From: DAOTXL01 sp034435455
Lineage (GTDB): Bacteria; Chloroflexota; Anaerolineae; JAAYZQ01
Reading direction: 5' to 3'
Length of the DNA stretch: 64,000 nt
Assembly (NCBI GenBank): GCA_034435455.1
Contig: DAOTXL010000096.1
Span: 1-64,000 of the forward strand
Both the position numbers and the translations under genes were made by a program. The notes beneath the pieces are model-generated. The model was not told where the DNA came from. It made no database searches and saw only the letters and a program-made list of their open reading frames with translations. Positions 32,071-40,025 of the stretch are shown one piece after another; within the stretch, counting starts at the first letter, position 1; each line of letters begins with the position of its first letter.

Positions 32071-32949
32071 TCAGCCCAGCCCCTCCACCGCCTGAACCAT
32101 ATCCGCCTCCCCCGGCTGAGTGTAGTAGGACAACTGCTGAGCAGTTGTCCTACGCTGGCGGACGATCTCGTACACCAGCGCCGCCGTCGCCGCCGAGACG
32201 TTGAGGGAGGTGGCCCGGCCGGCCATCGGCAGGCGGACGACGACGTCGGCCTGCTCGCGGAGGGAAGGGGGCAGGCCGTGGCGCTCGGTGCCGACCCACA
32301 GCACGACCGGGCGGCGGTAATCCACGTCAAAGTGCACCTGCCGGCCGTGGGCCGACGAGGCGACGACCAGCAGCGGCAGCCCCACCGCCCGGACCTGCGC
32401 GTACCAGTGGGACAGGGCCTCTTCCCCGGCCACCCGGACAACCGGCAGGGCAAACAGCGAGCCCATCGTCGCCCGCACCGTCTGCGGATCATAGAGGTCC
32501 ACCGACGGCTCGACCACCACCACCCCCGTCGCCCCGGCTGCATCGGCGGTGCGGATGATGGACCCCAGGTTGCCCGGATCGCTCAACTGATGGGCGACGA
32601 TGACCAGCAGGTCGGCGGTCAGGGGGATGGCCGCCAGGGAACGCTCCTCGATGCGCACCACGGCAGCCAGGCCCTGCGGCTCCTCCCGGTCCGACAGGCT
32701 GCGGAAGGCATCGCCCGATAGGGCCAGGCGACGGCCCGGCTCCACCCGCTCCAGCAGCGCCTGTGCCCGCTCGCTGACCAGCAGGTCAGGGGCATAGACC
32801 AGGGTTGCCACCGGCGCGCCGCAGTCCAGCGCCTCCTCCACCGCCCGGATGCCTTCGACCAGGAAGCAGCCCTCCCGCTCGCGGTACTTGCGCTGCCGCA
32901 ATGAGCGCAGGAATTTGACCCTGGGGTTCTGCAAACTGGTGATCAACAA
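32071..32949 (-). CDS. TrmH/SpoU-family RNA 2'-O-methyltransferase
   Basis: SPOUT methylase for ribose methylation of rRNA or tRNA. The 292-aa protein has an N-terminal substrate-binding domain (1-95; LITSLQNPRVKFLRSLRQRK, FLVEGIRAVEEAL) and the SpoU core: motif 1 SDPGNLGSIIRTADAAGATG (about 127-146), motif 2 VVLWVGTERHGLP (about 215-227) and motif 3 VRLPMAGRATSLNVSAATAALVYE (about 236-259). Relatives stop soon after this. Here 26 further residues come from a 29-base perfect palindrome (32125-32153) and the bases beyond it, so the C-terminal tail is probably acquired. The target nucleotide is unknown. Confidence 0.88.
   Translation of the reverse strand: MLITSLQNPRVKFLRSLRQRKYREREGCFLVEGIRAVEEALDCGAPVATLVYAPDLLVSERAQALLERVEPGRRLALSGDAFRSLSDREEPQGLAAVVRIEERSLAAIPLTADLLVIVAHQLSDPGNLGSIIRTADAAGATGVVVVEPSVDLYDPQTVRATMGSLFALPVVRVAGEEALSHWYAQVRAVGLPLLVVASSAHGRQVHFDVDYRRPVVLWVGTERHGLPPSLREQADVVVRLPMAGRATSLNVSAATAALVYEIVRQRRTTAQQLSYYTQPGEADMVQAVEGLG
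32125..32153. repeat. Perfect 14-bp palindrome GTAGGACAACTGCT within the TrmH 3' end
   Basis: GTAGGACAACTGCT (32125-32138), one base, AGCAGTTGTCCTAC (32140-32153). A degenerate relative lies at 11285-11312. Confidence 0.8.
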
Positions 32950-32958
32950 CCCCTATCC

Positions 32959-34485
32959 CTATTTCCCATTCACCAGGCCATTGAACTCTGGCCGGCAACA
33001 CTCGCAGGCGGTCCGCTGCTCCTGCCCCCGGATGAGAGTCCCCTCGTACGGGACGCCGCCGGAGTGCGCCTGCCAGCCGGAGAGCACAAAAGGCAGCGGC
33101 CCATCGGCGGCGATCCATTCCCCGTTGTATTTGCGGGCCAGGTGCAGGTGGGTGGACTCGGCGAGGCCGCCCTCGCAGGAGGGATGGCCGATCGGGTCGC
33201 CCTGTTTCACGCGGGTGCCGACGGCGACGCGGCCTTCAGCGGCGATGTGCAGGTAGAACAGCACCCAGCCGGTCTGCTCGTGGCCATCGCCATCCAGGTC
33301 CAGAAGCACCTCGCCCTCCTGGCTGTAGATGATCAGCCCCGGCGCGGCGGCGGTGGCCCACGACGAGGCGACCTGGCAGCCCAGATAGCCCTCATCCGGC
33401 ACGAAATCGAGCGCCGCCCAGGCGCTGCCTTCGTTCCAGGCGCCGTGGGGACCGCCGGTGAAATACCACAGCTCGCCCCTGGACCAGGGCAGCGACAGGG
33501 ACGGGAGGGGGGTGTCGGCCGGGATGAGGGGCTCGATGGCGTATTGGGCCGGGTCGCCGAACAGGCGGCGGTAGGTCTCCAAAAAGCTCCCCGGCCCGTC
33601 GCCCACCCATATCTTCCACCGGCTTGGGGTGGCATCCAGCGCGAGAAACCGTTGCAGGCCGACGGTGGCGGCGTTGAGGGTCGGGGCATAGCGGGTGGCC
33701 GTCCCGTCGCCCCAGGTCTGCAGGCCCATGCCCCGCCCGCGCCAGTCATAGTAGCCCTTGTTGAGCTCATCGGCGGCCCAGGCCAGTTGCCGGCTGAACA
33801 GCTCCCACCCGCTGCCCTTGTAGCCCAGCGGATAGGAAAGGGACGGGCCGGTCGGATGGGGATTCGTCACCCAACCGCTCTTGAACTCCAGCACCGCCAG
33901 GAGCAGCCGGGGGCCGACGCTGTAGTGGTGGGCGACCAGGTTCACGATCTCCGGGCCGCTGAGCACCCGGCCGCCGACCTGCTCGGCATAGGCGGCCAGG
34001 TAGCCGCCCTGGCGGTTACAGAAGGCGATGGTGTCAAACCCCACATAGGCCGGCCCATAGACAAACTCGCTGTCGGGCAGCAGGCGCAGGTCAGGGCCGG
34101 TCTCGACGGCGGTGGCCGGGATCTGCAACTCCTGGCCCACCTGCAGGGCGTTGGGGTCGGCGATCCCATTGACCCGGATCAGCTCGTCGAGGGTGCAGCC
34201 AAAGCGGGTGGCGATGCTGCTCAACGTGTCGCCGCGCTGGACCACATAGACCGGTGGCGGTGGGCCCGGTTCGGGCCGGGAGCCGGCGTTGGGCAGGCCG
34301 GTGGGCGCCGATTCCGGCGTCGCCCGGCTCGACGGTTCGGGCAGGGCAGATGCACCCGGCACCGGGGTGGGGTCCTGCTTCCGGGAGCAGCCGGCCAACA
34401 GCGCCACCAGCAGCGTGGCGGTTACAACGGCGACGATCCATCCGGGCCTGAGCCCGATCCATTTGCGGGTGCCTCTCCTGCTCAT
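32959..34485 (-). CDS. LysM / M23-family cell-wall lipoprotein
   Basis: A 508-aa lipoprotein probably acting on or sensing peptidoglycan. The signal peptide ends in LLVALLAGC (Cys about 33), followed by a Pro/Ser-rich linker to about 78. One LysM domain follows (YVVQRGDTLSSIATRFG, NALQVGQELQIP; about 79-123). A central region of about 200 residues is of unknown type. A C-terminal M23-like region (about 345-470) has GGPHGAWN...LDF and STHLHL, which could supply His/Asp zinc ligands. ATG at 34485 sits eight bases from an extended -10, so the transcript is probably leaderless. Transcribed alone, divergent from the OsmC-family gene. Confidence 0.85.
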   Translation of the reverse strand: MSRRGTRKWIGLRPGWIVAVVTATLLVALLAGCSRKQDPTPVPGASALPEPSSRATPESAPTGLPNAGSRPEPGPPPPVYVVQRGDTLSSIATRFGCTLDELIRVNGIADPNALQVGQELQIPATAVETGPDLRLLPDSEFVYGPAYVGFDTIAFCNRQGGYLAAYAEQVGGRVLSGPEIVNLVAHHYSVGPRLLLAVLEFKSGWVTNPHPTGPSLSYPLGYKGSGWELFSRQLAWAADELNKGYYDWRGRGMGLQTWGDGTATRYAPTLNAATVGLQRFLALDATPSRWKIWVGDGPGSFLETYRRLFGDPAQYAIEPLIPADTPLPSLSLPWSRGELWYFTGGPHGAWNEGSAWAALDFVPDEGYLGCQVASSWATAAAPGLIIYSQEGEVLLDLDGDGHEQTGWVLFYLHIAAEGRVAVGTRVKQGDPIGHPSCEGGLAESTHLHLARKYNGEWIAADGPLPFVLSGWQAHSGGVPYEGTLIRGQEQRTACECCRPEFNGLVNGK

Positions 34486-34493
34486 CCGAAGGT

Positions 34494-34523
34494 ATTATAC
34501 CACAGGCCGGGGAGGGGCAGCAA
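34494..34523 (-). promoter_or_regulatory. Extended -10 promoter of the LysM lipoprotein gene
   Basis: On the minus strand, TTGCTG (34523-34518), 18 bases, TATAAT (34499-34494) preceded by TGG; the ATG lies eight bases beyond the -10. Confidence 0.6.
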
Positions 34524-34546
34524 ACTCGGAAGGCTGCGCCTGGGAT

Positions 34547-34574
34547 TTGACAGCGCCCGGCCAGGGGGTATAAT
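34547..34574 (+). promoter_or_regulatory. Consensus promoter of the OsmC-family gene
   Basis: TTGACA (34547-34552), 16 bases, TATAAT (34569-34574); both hexamers match the consensus fully. Confidence 0.8.
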
Positions 34575-34589
34575 AGCCCTGGAGGGAAA

Positions 34590-35039
34590 ATGGAGGACCA
34601 GACGCTGGTGAACCGCGTGACGACCGTCTACCTGGGCGGCAGCCGGGTGCGCGTTCAGGCCGGAGAGCGCAGTTTCGAGGCCGACCGGCGCACCCAAACC
34701 GACCGGCCTGGGGCCGGCTTCTGTCCCCTGGAGCTGGTGGCCGCGGCGCTGGGGGCTTGAATGGTGCTCACCATAGCGGCGGTCGCCGACCACAAAGGGA
34801 TCCCCCTCACCCGCCTGGCGGTCACGGTGGAAGGCTGCACCCGGTTCATGGACCGTCAGGCAACCACCCATTTCACCACCCACCTGGACCTGGGCGAGGG
34901 GTTGGATGCCCGCCAGCAGCGGATCCTGTTCAATGCGGCGCGTCAGTGCGAGGTGCACAAGATGCTGCGCGGCCAGGTCACCTTCGAGGAGCGGCTGACA
35001 GGGGGCGGGGTCGCTGCCCGGCCCGGGGCCGGGCCATGA
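34590..35039 (+). CDS. OsmC-family peroxidase with in-frame UGA at the catalytic Cys (candidate selenoprotein)
   Basis: OsmC/YhfA proteins reduce organic hydroperoxides with two Cys. Reading from ATG 34590 (ribosome site GGAGGG) gives 56 residues ending CPLELVAAALGA, then TGA at 34758-34760, then, in the same frame, MVLTIAAVADHKGIPL and on to the second catalytic site AARQCEVHKML and a stop at 35037. Relatives read xPxELxLAALGxCxA, so the UGA replaces exactly the first (peroxidatic) Cys. With UGA read as Sec the product is 149 aa, the normal length. A small hairpin CGGC-GGTC-GCCG (34777-34788) follows the UGA by 16 bases, a suitable place for a bacterial SECIS. A nonsense mutation is the alternative; no sel genes lie in the window. 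Confidence 0.75.
34777..34788 (+). promoter_or_regulatory. Possible bacterial SECIS hairpin
   Basis: CGGC/GCCG with the apical loop GGTC, loop starting 21 bases after the UGA; TGGT (34762-34765) and ACCA (34789-34792) could add an outer stem with a large one-sided bulge. The helix is short, so this is tentative. Confidence 0.35.
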
Positions 35040-35077
35040 CCGGCCAGGCGTCAGGCGGTTCAAAATGGCCGGGCTTT

Positions 35078-35106
35078 TTGCATTTTCAGGGGAGCTGTGC
35101 TATACT
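35078..35106 (+). promoter_or_regulatory. Promoter of tRNA-His
   Basis: TTGCAT (35078-35083), 17 bases, TATACT (35101-35106) preceded by TGC. Confidence 0.7.
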
Positions 35107-35125
35107 ATAGCCAGCGTCGAGGTGT

Positions 35126-35198
35126 GGTGGATGTAGCTCAAAGGCAGAGCACCGGTCTGTGGAACCGGTTGTTGCGGGTTCAACCCCCGTCATCCACC
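35126..35198 (+). tRNA. tRNA-His (GTG anticodon)
   Basis: Cloverleaf folded by hand. The acceptor GTGGATG (35127-35133) pairs with CATCCAC (35191-35197). D arm GCTC/GAGC. Anticodon stem CCGGT/ACCGG with the loop CTGTGGA, anticodon GTG. T arm has loop TTCAACC. The extra G at 35126 can pair with the discriminator C at 35198, the G-1:C73 identity pair of tRNA-His. CCA is not encoded. Confidence 0.95.
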
Positions 35199-35268
35199 CT
35201 GTTGCATCAAGAGGCCTGCCCAGCACAGGTCTCTTGTTTTTCTCATTGCTATTCAGGCTGACTTATCG

Positions 35269-35298
35269 AAGGTGCCAGGCCCGGTGCCCGGCACCTGA
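35269..35298. repeat. GGTGCCAGGC hairpin repeat
   Basis: AGGTGCCAGGC...GGTGCCCGGCACCT between tRNA-His and the TGS GTPase; same family as 9-20, 10835, 20422 and 59943. Confidence 0.6.
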
Positions 35299-35324
35299 AC
35301 GTTACTGTTGGGTGAGTGCCGGCC

Positions 35325-36311
35325 ATGCCGACCAACCTTCCGCCAGAGGCCCTGGCAGCCGAAAAGCGATACCGCGAGGCCGAGACGGTCGAAGACAAGA
35401 TCGCCTGCCTGGAAGAATACCTCAGCCTGATCCCCAAGCACAAGGGCACCGACCACCTGCGGGCCGACCTGCGCCGCCAGCTTTCCAAACTCAAAGCCTC
35501 GGCCCAGGCCCGCAAAAAGACCGGCAAACAGGATTCGGTCTTCCGCATCGAGCGGGAAGGAGCCGGCCAGGTGGCCGTCGTCGGCCTGACCAACGTGGGC
35601 AAATCGTCACTGGTGGCGGCGCTGACCCATGCCACCCCCGAGGTTTCCGAAGCGCCCTACACCACCTGGGAACCCACCCCTGGCATGATGCCGGTGGAAA
35701 ATGTGCAGATCCAGTTGATTGACACCCCGCCCTTGAACAGGGAATATGTCGAGCCGGAGCTGCTGAACCTGATCCGCCGCGCCGACCTGGTGTTGCTGGT
35801 GGTGGACATACAGACCGATCCCCTCCATCAACTCGAAGAGGCGGTGGCCATTCTCCGGGAGCACCGGATCATCCCCCCCCACCACCTGGATCGCTACACC
35901 GACGAGCGGCGGCCCACTGTCAAGCCGTTCCTGGTGCTGGCCAACAAGTGCGACGATGCCGACACCGACGAGCTGTTTGACATCTTTAGCGCCCTGTTGG
36001 AGGATCTGTGGCCCCTGCTGCCTGTTTCGGCAGCCACCGGCCGGCACCTGGAGCGCCTGAAACAGGAGGTCTTTGCCCAACTGGGCATCATACGCATCTA
36101 CGCCAGGCCCCCCGGCCGGGAGCCCGATTTCAGCGCGCCGTTCGTGATGAAACAGGGGAGCACGGTCGAAGAGTTTGCGGCCAGGGTCCATCGTGACTTT
36201 TACGAGAACCTGAAGTCAGCCCGGGTGTGGGGCAGCGCCGCCTTTGACGGCCAGCCGGTAGGCCGCGATTACGTCCTCCGCGACGGCGACGTGGTGGAAC
36301 TGCGCATCTGA
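35325..36311 (+). CDS. TGS-domain OBG/DRG-like GTPase
   Basis: A 328-aa cytosolic GTPase. A helical N-terminal region (about 1-65) is followed by the G domain: G1 VVGLTNVGKSSLV (about 83-95), a G2-like TTWEPTPGMM, G3 IDTPPL, G4 LANKCDD (about 203-209) and a G5-like PVSAATG. A TGS domain (about 250-328; MKQGSTVEEFAARVHRDF, GQPVGRDYVLRDGDVVELRI) ends it. Related proteins bind ribosomes or RNA, but this member's job is unknown. ATG at 35325 is preferred to GTG at 35316 because GGGTGAG then lies at ribosome-site distance. It precedes cydD by seven bases. Confidence 0.82.
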   Translation: MPTNLPPEALAAEKRYREAETVEDKIACLEEYLSLIPKHKGTDHLRADLRRQLSKLKASAQARKKTGKQDSVFRIEREGAGQVAVVGLTNVGKSSLVAALTHATPEVSEAPYTTWEPTPGMMPVENVQIQLIDTPPLNREYVEPELLNLIRRADLVLLVVDIQTDPLHQLEEAVAILREHRIIPPHHLDRYTDERRPTVKPFLVLANKCDDADTDELFDIFSALLEDLWPLLPVSAATGRHLERLKQEVFAQLGIIRIYARPPGREPDFSAPFVMKQGSTVEEFAARVHRDFYENLKSARVWGSAAFDGQPVGRDYVLRDGDVVELRI

Positions 36312-36318
36312 GCTGCCG

Positions 36319-38073
36319 ATGAAGCTGGATAGACGGCTGCTGCGCGAAGCATGGGCCGGGCGCGCCGGATTGGCCCTCACGGTGGGCCTGGGCCTGCTGG
36401 CCGGCGTCGTCCTGGTGGTGCAGGCCCGCCTGCTGAGCCGGGCCATCGGCCAGGTCTTTCTGGCCGGCAGCAGCCTGCGCCAGGTCCAGCCGCTGCTGCT
36501 GGGGCTGGTCTTCCTGGCCCTGGTGCGGGCCGGGTTGGTCTGGGGCGGCGAGGTGGCCGCCAACCGCGTCGCCGTGCAGGTCAAGGGCCGCCTGCGGGAA
36601 CGGCTGGCCGCCCACCTGCTGGCCGTGGGGCCGGCCTACCTCCACGGCGAACGCAGCGGCGAGTTGACCAATACCGCCACCGAAGGGATCGAGGCGCTGG
36701 ACGCCTACTTTCGCCACTACCTGCCCCAACTGGCCCTGGCCGCCCTGGTGCCGCTGACGGTGCTGCTCCTGGTCTTCCCCCTGGACTGGCTCTCCGGCCT
36801 GGTGCTGCTCCTCACCGCCCCCCTCCTCCCGCTCTTTATGATCCTCATCGGCAGCGCCGCCGAGGCCCTGACCCGCCGCCAATGGACCTCCCTCAGCCGC
36901 ATGAGTGCCCACTTTTTCGACGCCCTGCAGGGGCTGACCACCCTCAAGCTGCTGGGCCGCAGCCGGGAACAGGTGCAGACCATCGCCCAGATCAGCCACC
37001 GCTTCCGCGAGGCAACGATGGGGGTGCTCCGCGTCACCTTCCTGTCGGCCCTGGTGCTGGAGATGGTGGGCACGATCGGCACCGCAGTGGTCGCCGTGCA
37101 GATCGGCCTGCGCCTGCTCTATGGCCACCTGCCCTTTGAGCACGCCCTGTTCGTCCTGATCCTGGCCCCCGAATTCTACCTGCCGTTGCGCACATTGGGG
37201 GCCCGCTTCCATGCCGGAATGGCCGGGGTGGCCGCTGCACAACGCCTCTTTGAGATTTACGACGTACGGGTGACAGCCGACGACGTACAGGTGACGGCCG
37301 ACGATTGGAAAGCGGCGCCCGGCCCGGTTTTGCCCGGCCCCCTCTGTTTCGAGGATCTGTTCTATGCCTACGAAGGAGGCCGGCGCCCGGCCCTGAACGG
37401 CCTGTCGTTCACCGTTGCGCCCGGCGAGACGGTGGCCCTGGTCGGCCCCAGCGGGGGGGGCAAGAGCACAGTCTTTTATCTGTTGCTGGGGTTTGCCCGG
37501 CCCGACCGGGGGAGGATCACCGTGGACGGCCTGCCCTTATCCGGGCTGCCGGTGGCCGTCTGGCGCCGGTTCGTGGCCTGGGTGCCCCAAACCCCCTACC
37601 TGTTCCACGGCACGGTGGCCGACAACATCCGCCTGGCCCGCCCCGATGCCCCTCCCGACGAGGTGGTCTGGGCGGCGCGGCAGGCCCATGCCCACGAATT
37701 CATCGCCGCCCTGCCGCAGGGGTACGACACCCTGATCGGCGAACGGGGAGCCCGCCTGAGCGGCGGCCAGGCCCAACGCCTGGCCCTGGCCCGTGCCTTT
37801 CTCAAAGATGCCCCTCTGCTCCTCCTCGACGAGGCTACCGCCCACCTGGACCCCGAGACCGAAGAGCTGGTGCAGGAGGCGATGGCCCGCCTGCTGCGGG
37901 GGCGCACCGCCCTGCTCATCGCCCACCGCCTCAACACCGTGCTCCGCGCCGACCGCATTCTGGTGTTGGAGGGGGGCCGGCTGGTGGAGGAAGGCAGCCA
38001 CGAGGCGCTGTTGCAACGGGGAGGGCTCTACCGGCGGCTGGTGGGGGCCTATGTCGCCGGAGGGGGAGCATGA
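36319..38073 (+). CDS. cydD: Thiol exporter ABC subunit CydD
   Basis: Half-transporter that with CydC exports glutathione/cysteine and supports cytochrome bd assembly. The 584-aa protein has six membrane helices (about 1-310), including the CydD-typical GELTNTATEGIEALDAYFRHYLPQ region, and an ABC domain: Walker A GPSGGGKST (about 375), Q-loop, signature LSGGQAQRLALARA and Walker B LLLLDEATAHLDPETEE. All catalytic residues are intact. Translation is coupled to cydC by an ATGA overlap. No cydAB oxidase genes are in the window. Confidence 0.88.
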   Translation: MKLDRRLLREAWAGRAGLALTVGLGLLAGVVLVVQARLLSRAIGQVFLAGSSLRQVQPLLLGLVFLALVRAGLVWGGEVAANRVAVQVKGRLRERLAAHLLAVGPAYLHGERSGELTNTATEGIEALDAYFRHYLPQLALAALVPLTVLLLVFPLDWLSGLVLLLTAPLLPLFMILIGSAAEALTRRQWTSLSRMSAHFFDALQGLTTLKLLGRSREQVQTIAQISHRFREATMGVLRVTFLSALVLEMVGTIGTAVVAVQIGLRLLYGHLPFEHALFVLILAPEFYLPLRTLGARFHAGMAGVAAAQRLFEIYDVRVTADDVQVTADDWKAAPGPVLPGPLCFEDLFYAYEGGRRPALNGLSFTVAPGETVALVGPSGGGKSTVFYLLLGFARPDRGRITVDGLPLSGLPVAVWRRFVAWVPQTPYLFHGTVADNIRLARPDAPPDEVVWAARQAHAHEFIAALPQGYDTLIGERGARLSGGQAQRLALARAFLKDAPLLLLDEATAHLDPETEELVQEAMARLLRGRTALLIAHRLNTVLRADRILVLEGGRLVEEGSHEALLQRGGLYRRLVGAYVAGGGA

Positions 38074-39827
38074 GGAGGCCGTTCGGACGCCTGCTTCGCC
38101 TGGCTGCACCCTTTGCCGGCCGGATGGCGCTGGCGACGTTGCTGGGGGTGGCCACCATCGCCAGCAGCCTGGGCCTGATGACCACCTCGGCCTACCTCAT
38201 CGCCAAAGCAGCCCTGCGGCCCTCCATCGCCGAGCTCCAGGTGGCCATCGTCGGCGTGCGCTTTTTCGGCATCGCCCGGGGCCTCCTGCGTTACCTGGAG
38301 CGGATCGCCGCCCACGACGTGACCTTTCGCCTGCTGGCCCGGTTGCGCATCTGGTTCTATGCCGCCCTGGAACCGGTGGCCCCGGCGCGGCTGCTGTACT
38401 ATCGCAGCGGCGATCTGCTGGCCCGCATCGTGGCCGACGTGGAGACCCTGGAGAACTTTTACCTGCGGGTCCTCGCCCCGCCGCTGGTGGCCCTCGTGGT
38501 GGCGCTCCTGGCGGCAGGGCTGGTGGGCCGCTTTCACCCCGCCCTGGCCGGCGTGCTGCTGGCCTTCCTGGCCCTGGCCGGCGCCGGCCTGCCGGGGCTG
38601 ACCCGGATGCTGGGCCGGTCCACGGGAAAACGCCTGGTCCGGCTCCGCGCCACGTTGAACAACCTGCTGGTGGATGGCATCCAGGGGGCCGCCGACCTGC
38701 TGGCCTTTGGCCAGGAGGAGCGCCACCTGGACCGGCTGCGCGCCGTGGGGGATGAGCTGGGGCGTTTGCAGGGGCGCATGGCCGCCCTCAGCGGGTTGCA
38801 CAGCGCCCTCACCGGTCTGCTGCTGCACCTGGCCGTAGTGGCCACGCTGGTCCTGGCCATCCCCCTGGTGCACAGGGGCCGGCTGGATGGCCTCTATCTG
38901 GCGCTGCTGGCCCTGGCGGTGATGGCCGCTTTCGAGGCGGTGTGGCCCCTGCCCCAGGCCTTTCAGAACCTGGAGGGCAGCCTGGAGGCGGCACGGCGGC
39001 TGTTGGAGATCGTGGAGGCCCGGCCGGCCGTGGCCGACCCGCCGCTACCGGCCCCCCTGCCCCCGACCTTTGACCTGCGGGTGGAGGACCTGCGCTTTGC
39101 CTACCACCCCGGCGAACCACCGGCGCTGGATGGCGTCAGCTTTGACCTGCCGGCCGGGCGCTGCCTGGCCGTTGTCGGCCCCAGCGGGGCGGGCAAGACA
39201 ACGCTGGCCCACCTGCTGCTCCGCTTCTGGGACTATCAGAGCGGACGCATCCTTCTGGGGGGGCGGGAGGTGCGGGAGTATGACCAGGAGGACCTGCGGC
39301 GCGCCATGGCCCTGGTCTCGTCTCACCCCCACCTGTTCAACGCCACGGTGCGGGAAAACCTGCTCCTGGCCCGCCCCGAGGCCGGCCAGGCCGAACTGGT
39401 CGCTGCCGCCCGGCAGGCACAGATCCACGACCTGATTGAATCGCTGCCGCAGGGCTACGAGACCTTGATCGGCGAGCAGGGGGTGCGCCTCAGCGCCGGC
39501 CAGCGCCAACGGCTGGCCATCGCCCGCGCCCTCCTCAAGGATGCCCCCCTCCTGATCCTGGACGAGCCGACGGCCGGCCTGGACGCCTTGACCGGGCGCG
39601 AGGTGCTGGCGGCCCTCCAGGGGTTGATGGCCGGGCGCACCACGCTGCTCATCACCCACCACCTGGTGGGGCTGGAGGCCGCCGACGAAATCCTGGTGCT
39701 GCACGCCGGCCGGGTTGTGGAGCGGGGCCGCCACCCCGACCTGTTGCAGCGAGGCGGCCTGTATGCCCGGATGTGGGCGCTCCAACGCCAGGCTCTGGCC
39801 CTGGACGGAGCGGACCTGGCAGGATAG
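38070..39827 (+). CDS. cydC: Thiol exporter ABC subunit CydC
   Basis: Second half of the CydDC heterodimer, 585 aa. Membrane domain about 1-320 with MTTSAYLIAKAALRPSIAEL and GIARGLLRYLERIAAHDVTFRLL, which are diagnostic for CydC. ABC domain: Walker A GPSGAGKTT (about 372), signature LSAGQRQRLAIARAL (Ala in place of the second Gly, common in heterodimeric exporters), Walker B LLILDEPTAGLDALTG and a switch His in LLITHHLVG. ATG at 38070 overlaps the cydD TGA; a much longer frame upstream is antiphase to cydD and is not used. Confidence 0.9.
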   Translation: MRRPFGRLLRLAAPFAGRMALATLLGVATIASSLGLMTTSAYLIAKAALRPSIAELQVAIVGVRFFGIARGLLRYLERIAAHDVTFRLLARLRIWFYAALEPVAPARLLYYRSGDLLARIVADVETLENFYLRVLAPPLVALVVALLAAGLVGRFHPALAGVLLAFLALAGAGLPGLTRMLGRSTGKRLVRLRATLNNLLVDGIQGAADLLAFGQEERHLDRLRAVGDELGRLQGRMAALSGLHSALTGLLLHLAVVATLVLAIPLVHRGRLDGLYLALLALAVMAAFEAVWPLPQAFQNLEGSLEAARRLLEIVEARPAVADPPLPAPLPPTFDLRVEDLRFAYHPGEPPALDGVSFDLPAGRCLAVVGPSGAGKTTLAHLLLRFWDYQSGRILLGGREVREYDQEDLRRAMALVSSHPHLFNATVRENLLLARPEAGQAELVAAARQAQIHDLIESLPQGYETLIGEQGVRLSAGQRQRLAIARALLKDAPLLILDEPTAGLDALTGREVLAALQGLMAGRTTLLITHHLVGLEAADEILVLHAGRVVERGRHPDLLQRGGLYARMWALQRQALALDGADLAG

Positions 39828-39842
39828 CCCCTGTCCTACCTG

Positions 39843-40016
39843 CTATCCCTGGTCCGGTTCATGGCTGGCGTCGAGGCGATAGTCCCCCTGCTCTGGCGGT
39901 TCCTCCTTGACGGCATAGTGGACGATCACCCCCAGCCTGACCAGCACCAGCGCGCCGATGCTCAGGGCCACCAGCAGGGCAAGGCCCCCCAGGAGGAGCG
40001 CCAGGCCGATGCCCAT
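39843..40016 (-). CDS. 57-residue single-pass membrane protein
   Basis: A short frame beginning ATG at 40016 and ending TAG at 39843-39845. It encodes a glycine/leucine-rich membrane helix (GIGLALLLGGLALLVALSIG, continuing ALVLVRLGVIV, residues about 2-32) and an acidic cytoplasmic-type tail (HYAVKEEPPEQGDYRLDASH). It starts nine bases after the AIM24-family stop on the same strand, so it is the last gene of the ABC-2 exporter operon. No family is recognised. I support it by spacing, codon composition and the clean helix-plus-tail design. Confidence 0.65.
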   Translation of the reverse strand: MGIGLALLLGGLALLVALSIGALVLVRLGVIVHYAVKEEPPEQGDYRLDASHEPDQG

Positions 40017-40025
40017 CCCCGTGCC

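Noticed and set aside
31666..32721. 351-codon frame continuing from the transposase fragment
   Set aside because: After about 70 codons it leaves the transposase and runs antisense through the PIN relic and TrmH gene.
34761..35039. Independent gene starting at the ATG right after the UGA
   Set aside because: It would lack the first half of the OsmC fold, has no ribosome site of its own (the preceding bases are the conserved LAALGA codons), and the reading frame is continuous with the first half.
37305..38069. Longer CydC with a 255-codon N-terminal extension
   Set aside because: The extension lies out of phase within cydD, and ATG at 38070 gives the normal length with an ATGA overlap.
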